Shown here: piece after piece, positions 15,542 to 24,771 of the stretch
Layout: every line of letters begins with the position of its first letter
How positions within the stretch are numbered: the stretch's first letter is position 1
NCBI GenBank assembly: GCA_900764755.1
Contig: CAAFPE010000032.1
Span: 1-32,146, forward strand
Length of the DNA stretch: 32,146 nucleotides
Reading direction: 5' to 3'
Source: an uncultured Oscillospiraceae bacterium
GTDB lineage: Bacteria > Bacillota > Clostridia > Oscillospirales > Oscillospiraceae
The notes under the pieces: model-generated
What the model was told of the DNA's origin: nothing
Databases searched by the model: none
What the model saw: only the letters and a program-made list of their open reading frames with translations
Position numbers and translations under genes: made by a program

Positions 15542-16546
15542 ATGGAACTCCGACAACAGCGGGAGCAGCTGGAGGCTGCAGCTCTCTCCCCCCATGCCTG
15601 CCGGGCTGCACAGACCAGAGGCCGGGCCCGTCAGGAGGCGGAGTGCGGGATCCGCACCTGCTTTCAGCGGGACACTGACCGCATCGTGTACAGCAAGGCG
15701 TTCCGCCGCCTCAAGCACAAGACTCAGGTTTTTCTCCAGCCCCAGGGGGACCACTACCGCACCCGCATGACCCACACTCTGGAGGTCAGCCGCATCGCCC
15801 GCACCATCGCCCGTGCCCTCGCTCTGAACGAGGATCTGACTGAGGCAGTCGCCCTGGGCCACGACCTTGGCCACACCCCCTTCGGCCACGCCGGCGAGCG
15901 CCTGCTCAACGAGTTGATGCCCGGCGGCTTCGCCCACTACCAGCAGTCCCTCCGTGTAGTAGACCGCCTGGAGAAGGACGGGGCCGGGCTGAACCTGACC
16001 TGGGAGGTGCGCAACGGCATCGTCTGCCACACCAGGGGACAGCAGGCCGCCACCCTGGAGGGACAGGTGGTCCGCCTGGCCGACCAGATCGCCTATATCA
16101 ACCACGACATTGAGGACGCCCTCCGCGGGGGTGTCATCTACCCCATAGACATCCCCCTGGAGGTCTCCAGCATCCTAGGCTTCACCCACGGAGAGCGGAT
16201 CAACTCCCTGGTACTGGATGTGATCCAGGCCAGCCGGGATCAGGACGCCATCCGGCAGTCCGAGGAGGTCGGCGAGGCCATGGCAGTCCTGCGGGAGTTC
16301 ATGTTTGAAAACGTCTACACCAACCCCCTGGCCAAGGGGGAGGAGGGCAAGGCCCAGGAGATGCTCCGCCGCCTGTTCGACTACTACCGCCGTGACCCGG
16401 ATGCCCTCCCCGCCGACTTTCAGGCGATCCGCCTGGAGGAGGGCGTGGACCGGGCTGTCTGCGACTATATCGCCGGCATGACCGATCCTTTTGCCATCGA
16501 GCAGTTCAGCAGATTGTTTATCCCAACCGCCTGGTCCGTGAAATAG
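15542..16546 (+). CDS. dgt: dGTP triphosphohydrolase-like HD-domain protein
   Basis: Dgt-type enzymes cleave dNTPs to nucleosides and triphosphate, controlling nucleotide pools. The 334-residue protein has the HD-domain metal ligands in order: MTHTLEVSRIAR with His78, GHDLGHTPFGHAGE with His107-Asp108, and a later DQIAYINHD near 190 supplying the last aspartate. RDTDRIVYSKAFRRLKHKTQV near 43-63 is the typical N-terminal segment of this family. It is of the shorter 'dGTPase-like' type, so substrate preference is not certain. GAAGGAGGC stands nine bases before the ATG. It precedes dnaG and rpoD, a cluster order known in other Clostridia. Confidence 0.88.
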   Translation: MELRQQREQLEAAALSPHACRAAQTRGRARQEAECGIRTCFQRDTDRIVYSKAFRRLKHKTQVFLQPQGDHYRTRMTHTLEVSRIARTIARALALNEDLTEAVALGHDLGHTPFGHAGERLLNELMPGGFAHYQQSLRVVDRLEKDGAGLNLTWEVRNGIVCHTRGQQAATLEGQVVRLADQIAYINHDIEDALRGGVIYPIDIPLEVSSILGFTHGERINSLVLDVIQASRDQDAIRQSEEVGEAMAVLREFMFENVYTNPLAKGEEGKAQEMLRRLFDYYRRDPDALPADFQAIRLEEGVDRAVCDYIAGMTDPFAIEQFSRLFIPTAWSVK

Positions 16547-16599
16547 GGGCCGGCGATGGGGCCTGCTCCCGTAATTCTGATCTGAAAGGAGGAAGTCTT

Positions 16600-18356
16600 T
16601 TGGCCATTCCGGACCGTTTTTTGGACGAGCTGATCGCCCGCACCGACATCGTGGACCTGGTCTCGGAGTCAGTCCGACTCACGAAAAAGGGCCGAAATTA
16701 CTGGGGCCTGTGCCCCTTTCACAGCGAAAAGACCCCCTCCTTCTCTGTGTCGGCCGACAAACAGATCTATAAATGCTTCGGCTGCGGCAAGGGGGGCGGA
16801 GCCATCAACTTTGTGATGGAACTGGACAACCTCCCCTTTCGGGACGCGGTGGCCCTTCTGGCCAAGCGAGCCGGGCTAGAGGTGCCGGACAGCGGCTATT
16901 CCGCCGGGGCCAAGGAGCGCCGTGAGAAGCTGCTGACCATCAACAAGCAGGCCGCCCGCACCTTTCACCGGTGGCTGTACGCCCCAGAGGGGGCGGAGGG
17001 GCTGGCCTATTTGCAGCGCCGCGGCCTGTCCCGCCGGACCCTCACCAGCTTCGGCCTGGGCTTTGCCCCCAACCGGTGGGACGCCCTGATCCAAGAACTG
17101 GGACAGCAGGGCTATGACAAGCGGGACCTGCTGGACGCCGGTCTGGCGGTGAGCAATCAGGACGGCCGGATCTATGACCGCTTCCGGAACCGGGTCATGT
17201 TCCCTATCATCGACATCCGGGGCGAGGTCATCGGCTTCGGCGGCCGGGTGATGGACGACTCCACCCCCAAGTACCTCAACTCCCCGGACACCCCGGTGTA
17301 CAACAAGAGCCGCAACGTGTTCGCCCTGAACATCGCCAAAAAGTCCAAGGCAGGCCGGGTCATCCTGACAGAGGGATATATGGATACCACCTCCCTCCAT
17401 CAGGCGGGCTTTGACAGCGCGGTGGCCTCTCTTGGCACCTCCCTGACCCCGGAACACGCCCAGCTGCTCTCCCGCTACTTCCCCGAGGCCATCATCGCCT
17501 ACGACGGGGACGGAGCCGGTGTCTCGGCGGCCCAGCGGGCCATTCCCCTGCTGGAGCGGGCCGGGATGAAGGTGCGCGTCCTGCGGATGACGGGGGCCAA
17601 GGACCCGGATGAGTTCATCAAGCAGTACGGCCGGGATGCCTTTCTCCGTCTGCTGGACCAGAGTGAGAACCAGGTGGACTACCGACTGGAGCAGATCCGG
17701 AAAAAATACGACCTGAGCGACGACAGCCAAAAGGTGGGCTTCCTCCTGGAGGCCGCCCTGCTCCTCTCCTCCCTGCCCAGCGCGGTGGAGCGGGAGATCT
17801 ACGGCCGGCACGCCGCCGAGACGGCGGGAGTCTCGCCAGAGGCAGTGGCCCAGGAGGTCAAAAAGGCCTTCCAGCGCCGCCTGAGAAAGGAACAAAAGCA
17901 GCAGGAGCGCCGGGACCTCACTCCGGCGATCCAGCTTCAGCCTAAGGCCCGGGGCCTGCGGTATGACAACATCCGCTCCGCCCGGGCGGAGGAGGGCGTG
18001 CTCCGGCTGCTGTTGCTGGACCCTTCCCTCTACCGGGAACTGACCCAGCTGAGGCCGGAGGAGTTCTCCTCCCCCCTGCTGGGCAAGGCATACGCCCTGC
18101 TGCTCCGGCGGGCGGAGGAGGGGCTGTCCACCCAGTTGTCCCTGCTGGCGGGCGAACTCACCAGCGAGGAAATGGACCACCTGACTCAGGTGGCCAGCGC
18201 CCCGGAATCCATGGCCAACAGCCGCCAATCCCTGGCTGATTACATAGCCGTGATCCGCGCAGAAGCCATCAAGCGGAGCGGCGCCAGCGGGAATGACCTT
18301 CTCCTGGCAGCACAGCGCAGTAATTTGGAAAAGAAAGCATATATGGAGGAGAAACC

Positions 18357-18360
<4 letters not shown>
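16600..18360 (+). CDS. dnaG: DNA primase
   Basis: DnaG makes RNA primers at the replication fork. The 586-residue protein carries the CHC2 zinc finger (Cys38, His41, Cys59, Cys62), the RNA polymerase core, and the TOPRIM metal site with Glu258 in TEGYMD and Asp302/Asp304 in YDGDGAG. The C-terminal third should bind the replicative helicase. Translation starts at a TTG (16600) with AAAGGAGG nine bases upstream. The last codon and stop overlap the rpoD start (ATGA), so the two genes are translationally coupled. The dnaG-rpoD order recalls the macromolecular synthesis operon. Confidence 0.97.
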
Positions 18361-19712
<1,352 letters not shown>

Positions 19713-19866
19713 GTTCCTCTCCAAAGTGTTTCCGTATCTGGGGCGCAGCTTTCGGGGCCCCCGCGCGAGCCCAGCACAGCGGGTCGCGTGGGGAGAGCCG
19801 GAACTGCGGAATGGGGGAGCTTTCGCCAGAGGCGGAAGCGACAGATATGGAGCCTGTGACGGCGGC
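19713..19866. other. 154-base structured insert, candidate dispersed element or integration scar
   Basis: This segment lies between the two rpoD-end copies. It can fold into at least two hairpins: CCCCGCGCGA (19759-19768) with TCGCGTGGGG (19784-19793), one wobble pair; and GCTTTCGCC (19819-19827) with GGCGGAAGC (19831-19839), one wobble pair and a 3-base loop. A plus-strand frame is open through the whole insert and runs into the second KLKDFLN copy, and a minus-strand frame is also open, but neither has a convincing start site. No integrase or transposase is present. It may be a MITE-like element, a structured RNA, or the scar of a larger lost element. Confidence 0.55.
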
Positions 19867-19924
19867 GCGCCACCCCTCCCGCTCCAAGAAGCTGAAGGAT
19901 TTCCTGAACTGAAGCAACACCAAA

Positions 19925-19962
19925 AGCGGCAGACCCGTGTGGGTCTGCCGCTCTGATTTTTC
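19925..19962 (+). terminator. Intrinsic terminator, probably bidirectional, for rpoD and DUF4317 gene
   Basis: A perfect 12-bp stem (AGCGGCAGACCC at 19925-19936 with GGGTCTGCCGCT at 19941-19952, GTGT loop) is followed by CTGATTTTTC on the plus strand and by TTTTGG on the minus strand. It lies between the convergent genes. Confidence 0.9.
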
Positions 19963-19974
19963 TCAGACTGCTTG

Positions 19975-21108
19975 CTATTCTGTGATCTGAACGGGGACGC
20001 CATTGACCTCCACGCCCTCCTCCACCCGGACCAGGATGTACTTGACACCGTTGATGATCCGGGTCTGGACCAGATCTGACCGATCCGGATCTACCTTGAT
20101 GGTCACATCCGCCGTCTTGATCTCCACACGTCTGGGGTCCACCAGATTCCGGGGGCTGAGCTGAGCATCTGCTCCGAAGCTCTGGTCGTATTTCTCCTCA
20201 AAGGCCTGGATGTGCTCCTGGGAGACGCCGTTGGCCGCCAGTGCCTGGCGGACCTCCCCCTTCCCGATGACCAGGGGCTCCGCCTCACGGCTCTCCTTGT
20301 GGTCCTCCATTAGGCCGCACAGCTGGTCGTGGACCGCCTGGACCACCTGGAGGCAGCACTCCTCCTCCAGGGACTCCTCCAGCACGGTGTGAAAGGCCTC
20401 CTGCTGCTCGTCTGCTGGCATGGGGGGCTCGGCGCCGAACACCGCCTCCACCACAGCGCTCTGGATGTCCTCTGTATGCTTGGTGTAGTAGAGGGCGTTG
20501 TACAGGTTGACGGCGCGGTCATCGAAGGCCGGGAACAGAAAGCCCAGCTCCGGCGGGGCCACCACCCAGTCCGCTGTCCGGTTGTGGAACTCATTCTGCT
20601 GGACATAATAACTCAGGGCCGGCTTGGTCAGCTTCACCGGACACACACTGCACAGGATGTACGAGAACACCTCCGAGGATGCGTCGTCCTGCTTGTCACC
20701 GTCCTGGGACCGGTAGGGCACGTCATAGGCGTCATGGACCAGCAGGATCATATAATTTCCCTCAAGCGTCACCGTGGAGATGACCTTCTGGAAAAATGCC
20801 TGGACCGCATCCTCATCCCCCAGTTCTGAGCTGCGCAGAGCCATCAGCAGCTTGTGCTCCTCCCCGTGGACCACCTGCTGTGTGGCGAAGGTGATGTCCA
20901 GCAGATTTTTTCCCAGCGTCCCGGACAGGGTGCGCTTCAGCAGGCCCAGGATCTTCTCATTCTCCTCCTGGGTCATCACGCCCAGCGGCTGGTCAAACTG
21001 AGACACGATCTCCCGGTTTTCATTCACATAGCAGCCCCGCACATGGGAGATGCCGCTCCGGTCCTGCCGGAAGCGGCGGCGGAGCTCCGCAACTTCTTTT
21101 TCGTTCAT
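19975..21108 (-). CDS. DUF4317 domain-containing protein
   Basis: The 377-residue protein matches DUF4317, a family common in Clostridia and of unknown function, by its N-terminus MNEKEVAELRRRFRQDRSGI followed by a GCYVNENREIVSQF strand, and by the later FSYILCSVCPVKLTKPALSY segment near 152. No signal peptide or membrane segment is visible, so it should be cytoplasmic. It is acidic, particularly near 235-275. It is transcribed alone from a near-consensus promoter and ends at a terminator shared with rpoD. AAAGGAACCGCT precedes the ATG. Confidence 0.88.
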   Translation of the reverse strand: MNEKEVAELRRRFRQDRSGISHVRGCYVNENREIVSQFDQPLGVMTQEENEKILGLLKRTLSGTLGKNLLDITFATQQVVHGEEHKLLMALRSSELGDEDAVQAFFQKVISTVTLEGNYMILLVHDAYDVPYRSQDGDKQDDASSEVFSYILCSVCPVKLTKPALSYYVQQNEFHNRTADWVVAPPELGFLFPAFDDRAVNLYNALYYTKHTEDIQSAVVEAVFGAEPPMPADEQQEAFHTVLEESLEEECCLQVVQAVHDQLCGLMEDHKESREAEPLVIGKGEVRQALAANGVSQEHIQAFEEKYDQSFGADAQLSPRNLVDPRRVEIKTADVTIKVDPDRSDLVQTRIINGVKYILVRVEEGVEVNGVPVQITE

Positions 21109-21164
21109 AGCGGTTCCTTTCTCTGGCTCGCTCCGGCACTCCGGAGCTGTGTATTGCAGACATG

Positions 21165-21193
21165 ATTATAGCACAGATGTTCCCGCTTGACAA
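21165..21193 (-). promoter_or_regulatory. Near-consensus sigma-A promoter for the DUF4317 gene
   Basis: On the minus strand TTGTCA (21188-21193) and TATAAT (21165-21170) are 17 bases apart, and TGTGC gives an extended -10. Transcription should begin near 21158, with a leader of about 50 bases. This is the best promoter by sequence in the window. Confidence 0.85.
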
Positions 21194-21228
21194 AGCTTTC
21201 CGGTCGAAACACCGTTTCTCTCCTGCGC

Positions 21229-21669
21229 TCAATGCTCCACACGGATCATATCCCGGTAGTCGGCCACCGTCACATCCGCCAGAGAAGATGCCTCCACTGA
21301 GTGGCTCGGGCCCACCAGCACCACCTGGAACCCGGCAGACTTGGCCGCCCGCAGCGCCTCCTCCCGGGCGGTGAAGATCACGGTGGCCCGCCGGGCAGTA
21401 CGCAGACGCCGCACCGCCTTTTCGTACAGTTCCGGATCCAGAGGGGGCCTCCCCTGCTCCGCCGCCGAGAGCAGGCCGCGGAAATAACTCCAGAGGCCGG
21501 ACTGCTCCAGAGCCGTCCGCACCGGGGCCGCCGCGCCGTCACAGATCAGATACATCCAGACATCCTCTATCTTCATCAGGGACAAAAACTCCTTCACTCC
21601 GGGCAGCGGCACCCCGCCGGCATCCAGAAGGGCCTCTGTTCCATCAAACACCGCGCCTTGCAGACGCAT
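21229..21669 (-). CDS. Degenerate HAD-like protein (probable pseudoenzyme)
   Basis: The 146-residue product resembles a HAD-IA phosphatase without its cap and without its catalytic residues. The N-terminus reads GAVFDGTEALLD where an active enzyme has DxDGT, so the nucleophilic aspartate is replaced by valine. The second motif (LICDGAA) and a GRPPLDPELYEKA segment keep the family pattern, but with Arg in place of the usual Lys. The acidic motif (normally EDS) reads FTAREEALRAAKSAG, and the last strand LADVTVADYRDMI is typical. The frame is intact, so the gene is probably still made. It overlaps the histidinol phosphatase stop by one base (TGATG) and so is coupled to it as the last gene of the histidine cluster. 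Its role is unknown. Confidence 0.8.
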   Translation of the reverse strand: MRLQGAVFDGTEALLDAGGVPLPGVKEFLSLMKIEDVWMYLICDGAAAPVRTALEQSGLWSYFRGLLSAAEQGRPPLDPELYEKAVRRLRTARRATVIFTAREEALRAAKSAGFQVVLVGPSHSVEASSLADVTVADYRDMIRVEH

Positions 21670-22499
21670 CAGACAACACTTCCTTCCTCATTCAGCCCCA
21701 CCGGATGCAGACCGTCCCGGGTCCACAGGTTGACGTGGGTAAAGCCCGCCGCCCGAACCAGCTCCGCCGCTTCCGGGAAGCCGTGGCACAGGTGGGAGGT
21801 GTGGTGGGAATCAGAGTTCAGGATGATCTCCCCGCCAAACTCCCGCAGAGCACGCAGCAGGCTTTTCCCGGGATATGGGGTGGTCCGGTATCCCCGGGCT
21901 ATGGCCCCGGTATTGATCTCGAACGCCGTACCGGAGCGGACCAGATGCTCCATGACCTCCAGCGCCCGGCGGAGGTACCGGGGACTCTCCTCGTCAAAGG
22001 CGGGGGCCCGCTCGTTGAATTTGGTCACCAGGTCAAAGTGTCCGATCCAGTCGCACCCCGTCCGCTCCGGCAGAAGGGCCACCTGGTCGTAGTATGTGTC
22101 GGTGTAGCGGTACCAATCCCCGCCGAAGAACTCCTCCACACACTGTCGGGCAGTCTCCGGGCTCTCGTCCACAGCAAAATGCCGGCCGGCCCCGCCGCAG
22201 ATGGTATGCACCGAGCCGATGGCATAGTCCAAGCCCTCCGGCCGCTCCCCTAACAGGTCCAGCTCCAGCCCCACAAAGACCTCCATCTCCCCCGCATACC
22301 GCGCCTGGACCGCCCGGGCCCGGGCCAGATACTCCGGGATCTTCTCCCGGGGGATGCAGTAGTCCTCCTCCAGAGGACAGTAGCTGTGTCCGGAGAAGCC
22401 GAAGTGGGTCAGCCCCGCCGCCCGGGCGGCGGCGGCCATCTCCTCCAGGGAACTCTTCCCGTCGTCCAATGTGGAGTGGGTGTGAAAATCTCCGCGCAT
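21669..22499 (-). CDS. hisJ: PHP-type histidinol-phosphatase
   Basis: This 276-residue PHP-family metal hydrolase should remove phosphate from histidinol phosphate, the step before HisD. The metal motifs are visible: DFHTHST at residues 4-10 (His6, His8), FGFSGHS near 33-39, the VGLELDLL glutamate, GSVHTI, GHFDLV, and NSDSHH near 225-230. Its place after hisE, and the absence of a bifunctional HisB phosphatase domain, support the assignment. The ATG at 22499 is chosen for the AAAGGAGAG site eight bases upstream; the open frame starts ten codons earlier. The family has other members, so the substrate is inferred from context. Confidence 0.88.
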   Translation of the reverse strand: MRGDFHTHSTLDDGKSSLEEMAAAARAAGLTHFGFSGHSYCPLEEDYCIPREKIPEYLARARAVQARYAGEMEVFVGLELDLLGERPEGLDYAIGSVHTICGGAGRHFAVDESPETARQCVEEFFGGDWYRYTDTYYDQVALLPERTGCDWIGHFDLVTKFNERAPAFDEESPRYLRRALEVMEHLVRSGTAFEINTGAIARGYRTTPYPGKSLLRALREFGGEIILNSDSHHTSHLCHGFPEAAELVRAAGFTHVNLWTRDGLHPVGLNEEGSVV

Positions 22500-22558
22500 C
22501 TGTCTCTCTCCTTTTCGCCGGATGGGCACACCCGCGCCCGCCTCCGGTCTTTTGCTCT

Positions 22559-22587
22559 ATTTTAACGGAAAACTGCGGCGGAGGCAA
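22559..22587 (-). promoter_or_regulatory. Possible internal promoter for hisJ
   Basis: On the minus strand TTGCCT (22582-22587) and TAAAAT (22559-22564) are 17 bases apart. The -35 lies in the loop of the hairpin that follows hisE, so terminator and promoter overlap. Confidence 0.45.
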
Positions 22588-22600
22588 CCCCCGCCGCAGT
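22569..22600 (-). terminator. Hairpin after hisE, possible weak terminator
   Basis: A perfect 10-bp stem (ACTGCGGCGG at 22572-22581 with CCGCCGCAGT at 22591-22600) is followed on the minus strand by only TTTTCC. It begins 21 bases after the hisE stop. The short T-run suggests partial termination, with some read-through into hisJ. Confidence 0.55.
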
Positions 22601-22620
22601 CTGCATTCTCTTTGGCCCCG

Positions 22621-22953
22621 TCATGCCTGGTCAGAGGCCATCTTTTCCTGCTTGACCTTGTGGTCAATGACGTGCCGGCCGGCCAGTTCCTCCCGGACCT
22701 CCTCCAGGGAGATGCCCGCCTGGACCATCAGCACCATCACATGGTAGGCCAGGTCGGCGATCTCATACACCGTCTCCCTGTGGTCCTGGGCCTTGGCGGC
22801 GATGATGACCTCGGTACACTCCTCCCCCACCTTTTTCAGGATCTTGTCCAACCCCTTTTCAAACAGGTAGGTGGTATAAGAGCCCTCGGGCCGCTGATCC
22901 CTGCGCTCCTCCAGCAGGCGGTACAGACCCTCATAGGTAAACTGCTCCTCCAT
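22621..22953 (-). CDS. hisE: Phosphoribosyl-ATP pyrophosphatase
   Basis: HisE hydrolyses phosphoribosyl-ATP to phosphoribosyl-AMP, the second step of histidine synthesis. The 110-residue all-helical protein shows the family strings EGSYTTYLFEKGLDKILKKV near 23-42 and GEECTEVIIAAK near 43-54 (metal-binding acidic residues), then EIADLAYHVMVLM. It begins one base after the hisI stop. In many bacteria HisI and HisE are one fused protein; here they are separate. It is followed by a hairpin and the hisJ gene. Confidence 0.95.
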   Translation of the reverse strand: MEEQFTYEGLYRLLEERRDQRPEGSYTTYLFEKGLDKILKKVGEECTEVIIAAKAQDHRETVYEIADLAYHVMVLMVQAGISLEEVREELAGRHVIDHKVKQEKMASDQA

Positions 22954-22954
22954 C

Positions 22955-23293
22955 TTACACGTCTCCTCTCAGATCGATCAAATTCCCGTCGAAGCAGGAG
23001 TCGGTCCCCAGATGGCAGGCTGGACCGTCCTTCTTCACCTTTACCAGCAGGGCGTCCCGGTCACAGTCCGCCCGCAGTTCCACGATATGCTGATAATTTC
23101 CGCTGGTCTCCCCCTTGAGCCACAGCTCCTGCCGGGACCGGGACCAGAAGCAGGTCAGCCCCCGCTCCAGCGAGATCCTAAGTGACTCCCGGTTCATATA
23201 GGCCAGGGTGAGCACCTTCCCCGTCTCTGCGTCCTGGACGATGGCGGGGATGAGGCCCCGGTCGTCAAATCTCAAGGTATCCAGGTCCATCAT
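22955..23293 (-). CDS. hisI: Phosphoribosyl-AMP cyclohydrolase
   Basis: HisI opens the purine ring of phosphoribosyl-AMP, the third step of the pathway. The 112-residue protein has the zinc and magnesium sites DCDRDALLV near 77-85 and ACHLGTDSCF near 92-101, and the typical VLTLAYMNRESL and GLTCFWSRSRQELWLKGE segments. It overlaps hisF by four bases (ATGA) and is separated from hisE by one base. Confidence 0.96.
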   Translation of the reverse strand: MMDLDTLRFDDRGLIPAIVQDAETGKVLTLAYMNRESLRISLERGLTCFWSRSRQELWLKGETSGNYQHIVELRADCDRDALLVKVKKDGPACHLGTDSCFDGNLIDLRGDV

Positions 23294-24048
23294 GGCCGCA
23301 CCAGCACCCCTTTCTCGGCCAGCTCCCGCTTCAGGTCTGGGATGGCTACCGTTCCGAAATGGAAGATGCTGGCCGCCAGTCCGGCGGAGACGCCGGGCAC
23401 AGACCGGAAGAGGTCCACAAAATCACCGATCCCGCCTGCGCCCCCCGAGGCGATGACGGGGACACGCACCAGCCGGCACACCGCCTGGAGCAGCTCCAGG
23501 TCAAAGCCGCCCTTGACGCCGTCGGTATCGATGGAGTTGACCACCACCTCGCCGGCCCCCCGGTCCACCCCCTGGCGGATCCACTCCAGAGCGTCCAGTC
23601 CGGTGTCCACCCGGCCGCCGCCCCGGAACACATGGAACCGTCCATCCACCCGCTTGACGTCCACAGACAGCACCACGCACTGGTCGCCGTAGCGCTTGGC
23701 CGCCTGGTCGATCAGGTCCGGAGTCTGGATGGCCCCGGAATTGACCGAGACCTTGTCCGCCCCGCAGGACAGCACTCGCTCAAAGTCCTCCAGGCGGCTG
23801 ATCCCGCCCCCCACTGTCAGTGGGATAAAGATGGTGGAGGCCACATCCGTCAAAATATCGGTGAACAGCTTCCGCCCCTCCACAGAGGCGGTGATGTCGT
23901 AAAAGACCAGCTCGTCGGCCCCGGACCGGGAGTAGTAGTCCGCCAGACGTACCGGGTCAGAGACGTCCTGGACATCCAGGAAGTTGACCCCCTTCACCAC
24001 CCGTCCGTTCCTTACGTCCAAACAGGGGATGATCCGTTTGGTCACCAT
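23290..24048 (-). CDS. hisF: Imidazole glycerol phosphate synthase cyclase subunit
   Basis: HisF, a (beta-alpha)8 barrel of 252 residues, uses ammonia from HisH to make imidazole glycerol phosphate and AICAR. Catalytic aspartates are visible in IPCLDVRNG (Asp11) and in VVLSVDVKRVDG near 130. The phosphate-binding loops TVGGGI, NSGAI and ASGGAG are present. It starts three bases after hisA and overlaps hisI by four bases. Confidence 0.97.
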   Translation of the reverse strand: MVTKRIIPCLDVRNGRVVKGVNFLDVQDVSDPVRLADYYSRSGADELVFYDITASVEGRKLFTDILTDVASTIFIPLTVGGGISRLEDFERVLSCGADKVSVNSGAIQTPDLIDQAAKRYGDQCVVLSVDVKRVDGRFHVFRGGGRVDTGLDALEWIRQGVDRGAGEVVVNSIDTDGVKGGFDLELLQAVCRLVRVPVIASGGAGGIGDFVDLFRSVPGVSAGLAASIFHFGTVAIPDLKRELAEKGVLVRP

Positions 24049-24051
24049 CTC

Positions 24052-24765
24052 TCACTCCACCTCCTTCAAGGCCCGGCGCAGCTCCAGCGCCCCGGTGTAC
24101 AGGGCTTTGCCCAGGATTGCGCCGTACAGACCGATCTGCTTCAGCTGCTGTAAATCTTCTATGCTTGACACACCGCCCGAGGCGATGAGATCCAAGTCGA
24201 ACCGCCGGGACAGCGCCCGGTACAGCGCCACATTGGTCCCCCCCAGCATCCCGTCCCGGGAGACATCGGTGCAGATCACTGTCCGCACCCCCAGGGCGCA
24301 CAGCCGGGCAAAGAACTGCTCCGCCGGCTCGGGGGCGGTCTCCTTCCAGCCCCGGATGGCGATGGCCCCCTCCTTCAGATCCACGCCCACGGCCGCATGG
24401 GACCCGAAGCGGCGGACCGCCGCCTCCAGAAACTCCGGGTCGGTGACGGCCTGGGTCCCCAGGATCACCCGCTCCACCCCCGCGTCCAGGTACCGGGCGA
24501 TGACATCCAGGCTGCGGATCCCGCCGCCGATCTCCACCTTCAGCCCGGTGGTCCGGCAGATCTGCCGGATCACCTCAAAATTGGGGGTGCCGCCATCCCG
24601 GGCCCCCTCCAGGTCCACCGTATGGAGCCAGCCGGCCCCCGCCGCCTGGAACTCGGCAGCCTGGGCCGCTGGGTCGTCCCGGTAGACCGTCATATTCCCA
24701 TAGTCCCCCCGGGTCAGGCGGACCACCTTGCCCTCATACAGGTCGATAGCGGGCAGTAAGATCAT
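24052..24765 (-). CDS. hisA: ProFAR isomerase (HisA)
   Basis: HisA isomerises ProFAR to PRFAR, the fourth step. The 237-residue barrel has ILLPAIDLYEGKVVRLTRG at the N-terminus (Asp8), EIGGGIRS near 80, and CTDVSRDGMLGG near 170 with the second catalytic aspartate, followed by ASGGVSS. Its only role in this genome appears to be histidine synthesis, but whether it doubles as TrpF (PriA) cannot be judged here. It starts six bases after hisH. Confidence 0.95.
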   Translation of the reverse strand: MILLPAIDLYEGKVVRLTRGDYGNMTVYRDDPAAQAAEFQAAGAGWLHTVDLEGARDGGTPNFEVIRQICRTTGLKVEIGGGIRSLDVIARYLDAGVERVILGTQAVTDPEFLEAAVRRFGSHAAVGVDLKEGAIAIRGWKETAPEPAEQFFARLCALGVRTVICTDVSRDGMLGGTNVALYRALSRRFDLDLIASGGVSSIEDLQQLKQIGLYGAILGKALYTGALELRRALKEVE

Positions 24766-24771
24766 GGTCGA

